A stretch of 64,000 nucleotides of DNA from RBG-13-68-16 sp041494245 (lineage in GTDB: Bacteria; Acidobacteriota; Thermoanaerobaculia; Thermoanaerobaculales; Thermoanaerobaculaceae): positions 88,058-152,057 of the forward strand of contig JBGQAK010000011.1 in assembly GCA_041494245.1 (NCBI GenBank), given 5' to 3'. The notes below the pieces were generated by a model. It did no database searches. It saw nothing but the letters and a program-made list of their open reading frames with translations, and was not told the DNA's origin. Both the position numbers and the translations under genes were made by a program. Positions 58,467-64,000 of this stretch are shown here, piece after piece. Position 1 is the first letter of the stretch; each line of letters begins with the position of its first letter.

Positions 58467-58650
58467 CCCGGACTATTCACGAAGGTGTCTACTGCGAGCG
58501 CGGATCTGGCCGCCCTGGCGGGCGTACTCGGGACTCGGAGGGTGCCGCCGTACTGCACGAGTACGGCTCCCCTCCTCGCCCCTACGTGCGCCCACCACGA
58601 CAGCCACCTCCGCGCTCTCGCGACGACCCCTCATGAATAATCCGGGCTAG
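58463..58650. mobile_element. MITE-like element, 188 bp, ends CTAGCCCGGA
   Basis: Left end CTAGCCCGGACTATTCACGA (58463-58482), right end TCATGAATAATCCGGGCTAG (58631-58650), which are inverted repeats with two mismatches. CTAG at both ends may be a target duplication. No transposase. The interior contains a GTACTCG/CGAGTAC-type inverted pair. It is inserted between the barrel-protein gene and efp, and a partial inverted copy lies at 56786. Confidence 0.75.
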
Positions 58651-58659
58651 GCGGGATCG

Positions 58660-59220
58660 CTACGCCCTGGAGACGTACTCGCCGGTGCGGGTGTCCACCA
58701 CGATCTTGGTGCCCGTCTCGACGAACTGCGGCACGCCCACGGTGACACCGGTCTCCAGCTTCGCCGGCTTGGAGCCACCGGCGGCGGTCGCACCCCTCAT
58801 CGACGGCTCGGTCTCCACGACCTCGAGCACCACGGTGTTGGGCAGCTCCAGCGCCACCGGACGCCCCTCGTAGAAGTCCACCGTGATCGCGGTGTCGGGG
58901 AGCACGTAGTTGAGCGCGTCCCCAAGGACCTCGTCGGAAAGCGTGGTCTGCTCGAACGTCTCGGTGTTCATGAAGTGGTGCCCGGACGGGTCGGAGTAGA
59001 GGTACTGCATCTCGTGGGTGTCCATGCTTGCTTTTTCAACGCGGTCTTCCGACCGGAAGCGGTGCTCGAGCTGGTTTCCCGTCTTGAGGCTGCGCAACTT
59101 GCACTGCACCATCCCGCGCCAGTTCCCCGGCGTGACGTGCACGACCGTCAGCACCCGGTGAAGCTGCCCGTTGTAGACGATGATGTTGCCGGCCCGCATT
59201 TCCGTTGCGACCAACTGCAT
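58660..59220 (-). CDS. efp: Translation elongation factor P
   Basis: 186 residues. Relieves ribosome stalling at proline runs; the poly-Pro TonB in this window would need it. KOW-like N-domain (VATEMRAGNIIVYNGQLHRV), two OB domains, EF-P signature region YEGRPVALELPNTVVLEVVETEP. The loop that reaches the P-site tRNA reads PGNWRG: Asn33 replaces the Lys or Arg modified in other EF-Ps. ATG 59220 follows GGAGG. Confidence 0.94.
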   Translation of the reverse strand: MQLVATEMRAGNIIVYNGQLHRVLTVVHVTPGNWRGMVQCKLRSLKTGNQLEHRFRSEDRVEKASMDTHEMQYLYSDPSGHHFMNTETFEQTTLSDEVLGDALNYVLPDTAITVDFYEGRPVALELPNTVVLEVVETEPSMRGATAAGGSKPAKLETGVTVGVPQFVETGTKIVVDTRTGEYVSRA

Positions 59221-59391
59221 GGAAAGACCTCCGCACCCGGCGTCGCCCGGGGGCGCGAAGTATACCACCGGCCGGATTGCGGGACCCGCACATTGCTCCA
59301 GATCCGAAGCGCCCGGGGCCCGCATGGCCGAGGGGTTCGTGGTTTGCAGTTGAGAAGAAATCCGGGTATCGTCCGGGGGGGAGGAACGTTG

Positions 59392-60150
59392 ATGGACCTG
59401 GGTTTGCGGGGCAGGCGGGCCCTGGTCACGGGCTCCTCGCGCGGCATCGGGCGGGCTATTGCCCTCTCCCTCGCCGACCTCAAGGTGGACGTGGCGATCA
59501 ACTTCTTCCGCCACCGGACGCCGGCCGAGCAGGTGGCGAAGGAGATCGAAGCGCGCGGCGCGCATGCCCTGCTCGTGAAGGGCAACGTGGCAGACGAGGC
59601 GCACGTCTCCCGCATGTTCGACGAGATCGAGGCGGCCTGGGGCGGCCTCGAAATCCTCGTGTCAAACGCGGCTTCCGGCGTTCTCAAACCGGTGCCGGAG
59701 CTCACCCTCCATCACTTCCACTGGACCATGGACATCAACGCCGGTGCGCTCCTCCCGCTCGTGCAGCACTTCCTGCACCTGCCGACGCAGGGCCCGCGTA
59801 CCGTCGTCGCGGTCTCCTCGCTGGGCGCCGTGCGCGCGATCCCCAATTACATCGCGGTGGGCGCCTCCAAAGCGGCGCTCGAATCCATGGTCCGCCACCT
59901 TGCCGCCGAGCTCGCCCCCCAGGGCGTTCGCGTCAACGCGGTCTCGGCCGGCACCGTGGACACCGATGCCCTCAAGCACTTCCCGAACCGCCAGCAGCTC
60001 CTTGATGAGTCGGCCCGCCGCACGCCGGCGGGGCGTCTGATCACGCCGCAGGACGTTGCCAACGCCGTGGTTTTCCTGTGCACCGAGTTCGCCTCGATGA
60101 TCCACGGCCAGACCATCGTGGTGGACGGAGGCTACTCGATCCTGGCCTGA
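59392..60150 (+). CDS. fabL: Enoyl-ACP reductase III
   Basis: 252 residues, SDR family. TGSSRGIGRAIALSLADL, NAASGVLKPVPEL, the Y-x6-K active site (NYIAVGASKAALES) and AVSAGTVDTDALKHFPNRQQLL match FabL of Bacillus rather than general SDRs. Carries out the last step of fatty-acid elongation, triclosan-resistant type. GGGGGAGG precedes ATG. Divergent from efp. Confidence 0.9.
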   Translation: MDLGLRGRRALVTGSSRGIGRAIALSLADLKVDVAINFFRHRTPAEQVAKEIEARGAHALLVKGNVADEAHVSRMFDEIEAAWGGLEILVSNAASGVLKPVPELTLHHFHWTMDINAGALLPLVQHFLHLPTQGPRTVVAVSSLGAVRAIPNYIAVGASKAALESMVRHLAAELAPQGVRVNAVSAGTVDTDALKHFPNRQQLLDESARRTPAGRLITPQDVANAVVFLCTEFASMIHGQTIVVDGGYSILA

Positions 60151-60244
60151 CCGGGGCCACCGGAGGGCGGCCCGGTCGTGGCGACCCCGATCGCAAGGGA
60201 TGTAAAAGAGTGCGTGGCGGCCGGAAGGGCAGCATGAAGGAACG

Positions 60245-60880
60245 ATGAGGTCGCCTCTGATCATCGGTCATCGCGGATTCGCGGCCCGCTTCGCCGACAA
60301 CTCGCTCGCCGGCGTCAGGGCTGCCCTTGAGGTGGGTGCGGACGGCGTGGAGGTGGACGTCCGCCGGTGCGCGGACGGCGCGTGGGTGTGCCACCACGAC
60401 CGTTCCCGCGGGGGGAGGCCGGTGCGGGAGTGGGGCCTCGCGGCGTTGCGGCGCGAGGGGGTGCCGACGCTCACCGAGGTCGTGGAGGCGGTGCCTGCGG
60501 GCCGGTTCCTCTACGTCGAGGTCAAGCCGCTTCCGGAGCGAGAGCTGGCCGGCGGCCTTGCGGCGCTGGCCGGGCTTCTGGGTCCGCGGGCGTCCGCGAC
60601 GCGGGTCATCTCCTCCTCGGTGCAGGTCCTCACCGCGGTCGGCCGTGCGTTCCCCGGCCTCGCACGCTCTCTGGTCTTCGACGAGATCCCCGACCCGCTA
60701 CCCGAACGCGTGGAGCTGTCCCCGTTCCACCGGCTGGTGGAGAAGCTGCTGGCGGCCGGCCGCCCGCTCCACCCGTGGACAGTCAACGGGCCCGAGCGCA
60801 TGCGGGCCCTCGCCCGCTGCAAGGTGGCCTCGATCACCACCAACCGGCCGGACGTTGCGCTCGAGGTGCTGCGTGGCTGA
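60245..60880 (+). CDS. Glycerophosphodiester phosphodiesterase family protein
   Basis: 211 residues: IIGHRGFAARFADNSLAGVRAAL (metal and catalytic His/Arg/Glu region), VGADGVEVDVRRCADG, WVCHHDRS (second catalytic His), later LYVEVKPLP and HPWTVN. Hydrolyses deacylated phospholipids to glycerol-3-phosphate. Short for the family but all key motifs are present. Overlaps the next gene by 8 nt. Confidence 0.9.
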   Translation: MRSPLIIGHRGFAARFADNSLAGVRAALEVGADGVEVDVRRCADGAWVCHHDRSRGGRPVREWGLAALRREGVPTLTEVVEAVPAGRFLYVEVKPLPERELAGGLAALAGLLGPRASATRVISSSVQVLTAVGRAFPGLARSLVFDEIPDPLPERVELSPFHRLVEKLLAAGRPLHPWTVNGPERMRALARCKVASITTNRPDVALEVLRG

Positions 60881-61226
60881 GGGCATGCGGATCGGCGTGC
60901 TGGTCCCGAACCTGTTCGTGCGCGTGAGCGTGGACGCGGCGGTGCGGGCAACGGGGGGGCGACCCGTTTCGCTGGCGGATGCCAAGCAGGCGGCGGCCTC
61001 GGAGTGCCCCGTGGTGGTCGCGGACCTCGGCGAACTTGGCGGGGACGCCATCGCTTCTGTCCGCGCGATCGTGGCCACGGGCAAGGTTGTGCTCGGGTTC
61101 GGGCCGCACGTCCGAGGGGAGCTGCTGGCGGGTGCGCGCGCCGCCGGTGCGGTCGTTCTGCCGCGCTCGGCGTTCCTGCAGCGTCTCCCGGAGCTTCTGG
61201 CGGCCGCCCGGAAGGCGGCGACCTGA
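60873..61226 (+). CDS. Small Rossmann/receiver-like protein
   Basis: 117 residues from GTG 60873 (ATG 60885 also possible). MRIGVLVPNLFVRVSVDAAV, VVVADLGELGGDAIASVRAI and GAVVLPRSAFLQRL look like a degenerate response-regulator-type beta-alpha fold without a clear Asp/Lys phosphorylation site. Between a GDPD and a DinB gene in one unit. Function unknown. Confidence 0.65.
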   Translation: MAEGMRIGVLVPNLFVRVSVDAAVRATGGRPVSLADAKQAAASECPVVVADLGELGGDAIASVRAIVATGKVVLGFGPHVRGELLAGARAAGAVVLPRSAFLQRLPELLAAARKAAT

Positions 61227-61255
61227 TCGAGCCGCGCGAGCGGGAAGAGGACGAC

Positions 61256-61759
61256 ATGGCCACCAAGGGTCTTGCACCTGAGATCAAGCTTCTCCTTGAC
61301 CTGTTCGACGAAGCGTACGACCGGCCGGGGTGGCACGGGCCGAACCTGCGCGGGGCGCTGCGGGGCCTTACGCCGGAGCAGGCCGCCTGGCAGCCCGGTG
61401 AGGGCCGCAACAGCGCCTGGCAACTCGCGCTCCACTGTGCCTACTGGAAGTACGCCGTGCGGAGGAGGCTCACCGGCGAAGGCTCGCGCGGCTCGTTCCC
61501 GCGCTCCCCGAGCAACTTTCCCGCGCTGCCGGAGCGCCGGGACACCGCCGCCTGGAAGGCCGATCTGGCGTTGCTGGACGCCGAGCACCGGCGGCTGCGC
61601 GAGGCGATCGTCTCGTTCCCGCCGTCGCGTCTCGCCGAGGGGCTCGGCAAATCTACCGCCCGCCGGCTGCTTTACGGGATCGCGGCCCACGACCTCTACC
61701 ACGCGGGCCAGGTCCGGCTGCTCATCAAGCTTGCGGGGGGCAAGCGGCGGCGGGCCTGA
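61256..61759 (+). CDS. DinB/YfiT-type four-helix protein
   Basis: 167 residues. Metal-binding histidines lie in LALHCAYWKYAV (about 61) and HDLYHAGQVRLLI (about 144-148), as in DinB/YfiT proteins, some of which are thiol-dependent transferases. GGGAAGAGG precedes ATG. Substrate unknown. Confidence 0.85.
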   Translation: MATKGLAPEIKLLLDLFDEAYDRPGWHGPNLRGALRGLTPEQAAWQPGEGRNSAWQLALHCAYWKYAVRRRLTGEGSRGSFPRSPSNFPALPERRDTAAWKADLALLDAEHRRLREAIVSFPPSRLAEGLGKSTARRLLYGIAAHDLYHAGQVRLLIKLAGGKRRRA

Positions 61760-61810
61760 TGCCGGTTTTTTGGGTGGAAGGCCGTATAATCCGTCAACGG
61801 GGGACAACCC

Positions 61811-63439
61811 ATGGATCTGGACCGACTGGTCGAACGTCTCTCGGACCCTGCCTTCTACCCCGAGCCCACCCGGAAGGTCGAGGTGATTCAAACCCACATC
61901 TCGTACATCTTCCTGACCGACTCCTACGCCTACAAGGTCAAGAAGCCCGTGGACTTCGGTTTTCTCGACTACACGACGCTCACCAGGCGCCATGAGCTCT
62001 GCGAGCGGGAGGTCGCCCTCAACAGCCGCCTGTGCCCGGACGCCTACCTTGGCGTGGTGCCGCTGCGCGAGCGGGACGGCGAGCTCTCGCTCTCCGGGCC
62101 GGGGGAGACCGTGGAGTACGCGGTCAAGATGGTGCGCCTCCCGCACGACCGGATGCTCCGCCAGGTGCTTGCACGCGGTGAGGGAGACGACGAGCTGTTC
62201 AGGCGCATCGCCCGCATCGTGGCCTCGTTCCACGCGCGCGCGGTGCTGTCGCCCGCGGCCGGCGCGCTGAAGGGGCTGGACGGCGTCAAGCTCAACTGCG
62301 ACGAGAACTTCGCCCAGACCGAGAAGTACGTGGGCACGCTCGTTCCGGTGGCCACCTTCGACTACATCCGCACCTCCACCGACCTTTTCTTCAAGCGACG
62401 TCAGGGTCTCTTCGCGCGGCGGGTCGGCGAGGGCCGCATCGTGGACGGCCACGGCGACCTGCACCTTGACTCCATTTGCGCGACCGACCCGATCCGCATC
62501 TTCGACTGCATCGAGTTCAACGAGCGCTTCCGCATCCAGGACGTGACCGAGGAGGTCGCGTTCCTGGCGATGGACCTGGAGTTCCACGGCTACGGGCCGT
62601 TTGCCCGGGTGTTCGTGGACGCCTACGTGGAGGCCTCTGGCGACACCGAGCTGCTGGAGCTGCTGGCGTTCTACAAGACCTACCGGGCCTACGTCCGTGC
62701 CAAGGTGAACTCGTTTGCAGCCGGCGACCCGCACATTCCCGAGGAGGCCAAGGGGGCGATCCGCGCCACCGCCTCGCGTTACTACGAGCTGGCCGCGCAC
62801 TACGCCGCGCTGTTCAACCCGCAGCGCCTGCTCGTCACCTGCGGCCTCACCGGCAGCGGCAAGAGCACGCTCGCCCGCATGGTGGCCGAGCTGCTCGCGC
62901 TGCAGGTGGTGCGCTCCGACATCGTGCGCAAGGAACTGCTCGGGATCGCGCCCCAGGAGCGGCGCCACGTGCCGTTCGACCAGGGGGAGTACGCCCCCTC
63001 GATGACCGAGCGGACCTACGCCGCAATGCTCGAGCGGGCCGCACCGCTCCTGAGGGTCGGCCACTCGGTCATCCTAGACGGTTGCTTCATCCGGCGCTCG
63101 CAGCGGCGCAACGCCCGCAAGCTGGCGCGCAGGCTGGGCGTCCCGTTCATGCTTCTGGAGTGCCGCACCAGCGAGGACGTGATCCGCGAGCGTCTGGAGC
63201 GCCGGGCAGAGAAGGGCGGTGCGGTATCCGACGGGCGCTGGGAGATCTACCACGGGCAGCTGGCGGAGTTCGAGCCGCCGGAGGAGATCGGCGGGGACGA
63301 GCGGGTCGTGCTCGACCGCTCCAAGCCCGTGGAGGAGCTGCTGCGCGAGCTGTCGGCGGTGCTCCCCCGCGAGTGGCAGGACAGGGCCGGCGCGCCGGCG
63401 GCCGCAGAGGCAGCCGAGGAGTCCGCCGAGACGGCCTGA
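61811..63439 (+). CDS. APH-like / AAA kinase fusion protein
   Basis: 542 residues. The N-terminal aminoglycoside-phosphotransferase-like domain (about 1-320) has VDGHGDLHL and IRIFDCIEF, its catalytic and metal motifs. The C-terminal P-loop kinase domain (about 340-510) has CGLTGSGKSTLA and RSDIVRKEL. Annotated widely as a bifunctional APH/ATP-binding protein; the true substrate is unknown, so resistance should not be assumed. Acidic Glu-rich end. Confidence 0.88.
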   Translation: MDLDRLVERLSDPAFYPEPTRKVEVIQTHISYIFLTDSYAYKVKKPVDFGFLDYTTLTRRHELCEREVALNSRLCPDAYLGVVPLRERDGELSLSGPGETVEYAVKMVRLPHDRMLRQVLARGEGDDELFRRIARIVASFHARAVLSPAAGALKGLDGVKLNCDENFAQTEKYVGTLVPVATFDYIRTSTDLFFKRRQGLFARRVGEGRIVDGHGDLHLDSICATDPIRIFDCIEFNERFRIQDVTEEVAFLAMDLEFHGYGPFARVFVDAYVEASGDTELLELLAFYKTYRAYVRAKVNSFAAGDPHIPEEAKGAIRATASRYYELAAHYAALFNPQRLLVTCGLTGSGKSTLARMVAELLALQVVRSDIVRKELLGIAPQERRHVPFDQGEYAPSMTERTYAAMLERAAPLLRVGHSVILDGCFIRRSQRRNARKLARRLGVPFMLLECRTSEDVIRERLERRAEKGGAVSDGRWEIYHGQLAEFEPPEEIGGDERVVLDRSKPVEELLRELSAVLPREWQDRAGAPAAAEAAEESAETA

Positions 63440-64000
63440 ACCCGCCGCATTGGGTGACCGTCAGGTTCTTTGCTGCAACTGCGTTGTGGCTTTGCTTTGC
63501 CGGTGCCGCGGGTGGCTAGCCGTGCGGCCTTGCGTCTCCCCAGCCGCTGCGGCCGCACACTCCTCCGCCCGCGACCGGAGGGCGCGATCCGCGCCGGGGC
63601 CCCTCGGCGTTCGCATGAAGCCGCGCCGCCGTTTCCCCAACGCGGCTCGCGCGTCCGGTGCCCGCGGGCTCCGGAGAGATTGGCCACCCGCGGGACCGGC
63701 GGATTGAATACCCCCCTCCAGTGACCCGGTGCGCTCTGCCGATGGGGGCGTGAATCCTGGCAAGAGCATCCGGCGCGTGCAGGTGCTCAGGGAATCGGGG
63801 GGGTGGAGGTGAAATCCGCCCCGCGGACGGTAGGAGCCATTCCGGCGGAGCGTGCGGGGACCGAGCGGCCAGACCGGCGGGTGGAAACGCTGGCCGAGCA
63901 CGAGCGCGCAGCGCGAGGGCGAGGAACAGCGAGGGTCCGCACGCCGGTCTGTGCCAGCTCGGTCGCACGCGCAGGCGGGTCGGAGGGCTGCGCTCGATGC
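63440..64000. other. 561-bp terminal stretch without a supported gene
   Basis: Only GC-rich frames without ribosome sites or family similarity. 63669-63707 is the second copy of the repeat at 44118-44155. The last 100 bp may be the start of a gene that continues beyond the window. Confidence 0.5.
63669..63707. repeat. Dispersed repeat, copy 2 (see 44118-44155)
   Basis: 39 nt starting CTCCGGAGAGAT and ending ACCGGCGGATTGA, with about 80% identity to the copy at 44118. Both lie 3' of a metabolic gene in a GC-rich intergenic tract, and the two tracts also share CGCGCG...CGGTG..CGCGG just before it. Confidence 0.55.

Noticed and set aside
61811..63439. An aminoglycoside resistance gene
   Set aside because: The APH-like domain is fused to a P-loop kinase domain; this is a common protein of unknown substrate, and nothing indicates drug resistance.
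63516..63968. A 150-codon minus-strand gene at the window end
   Set aside because: No ribosome site, low-complexity Pro/Arg/Ala composition and overlap with a dispersed repeat.

Overview
The window is GC-rich chromosomal DNA (very high G/C at third codon positions in most genes) from a Gram-negative bacterium: it has a TonB-ExbB-ExbD-ExbD system, a TPR lipoprotein with a lipobox, a beta-barrel outer-membrane protein and a MacAB-type exporter. FabL, a sugar-phosphate bacterial microcompartment (BMC) and the family mix suggest Acidobacteriota (Thermoanaerobaculia-like) or another deep high-GC lineage. That placement is inference from gene content only.

Left chromosomal part (1-21.6 kb). Housekeeping and transport genes (gamma-carbonic anhydrase, hisS, M28 peptidase, POT transporter, a DUF4013 membrane protein, a MoCo-carrier-like protein) precede an 8-gene BMC operon on the minus strand (6035-11413). 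Its order of transcription is an RpiB-DeoC fusion, BMC-T, BMC-H, BMC-P, a CoA-acylating aldehyde dehydrogenase, BMC-T, BMC-P, BMC-P. The set fits a shell that encloses cleavage of deoxyribose-5-phosphate to acetaldehyde and oxidation of acetaldehyde to acetyl-CoA. The RpiB domain has Asp where the catalytic Cys normally lies, and an amphipathic helix sits between the two domains. A YfhO-like membrane protein, an exbD-exbD-exbB-tonB-TPR operon with a recognisable promoter, a LolA-like protein, a glycosyltransferase and asnB follow.

Integrated element (21620-37614, about 15.9 kb). A 49-bp direct repeat marks attL and attR. attR is the 3' part of an intact tRNA-Thr(CGT) gene. All genes inside are on the plus strand: a tyrosine integrase behind a consensus-like promoter, an excisionase-like HTH protein, a replication-initiator-like protein, a DnaB-type helicase, a tape-measure-like protein, a protein with 21-residue repeats, a regulator with an apparently leaderless promoter, an array of related small helical proteins, a DUF3800 gene coupled to a partner, and a primase-polymerase remnant. 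No capsid, portal or large terminase gene is visible, so the element looks like a phage satellite or a reduced prophage. A palindrome pair, GTTGCAAC-CCG-GTTGCAAC, lies near the left end and its reverse complement near the right end.

Right chromosomal part (37.6-64 kb). An EamA transporter and a four-enzyme cluster (two Cys/Met-metabolism PLP enzymes, a homoserine-dehydrogenase-like protein, an aldehyde dehydrogenase) come first. Then come a 280-bp MITE-like element, a PH-domain protein and an eRF1-like protein that share an upstream motif, a YefM-YoeB toxin-antitoxin pair with its paired operator, an M23 peptidase, an ACT-domain protein and an adaptor-ATPase-two-permease exporter. The translation genes prmC, prfA, rpmE and efp, fabL, an Omp85-like barrel protein flanked by inverted MITE ends, a GDPD, a DinB protein and an APH-kinase fusion complete the window. 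The last 560 bp hold no convincing gene.
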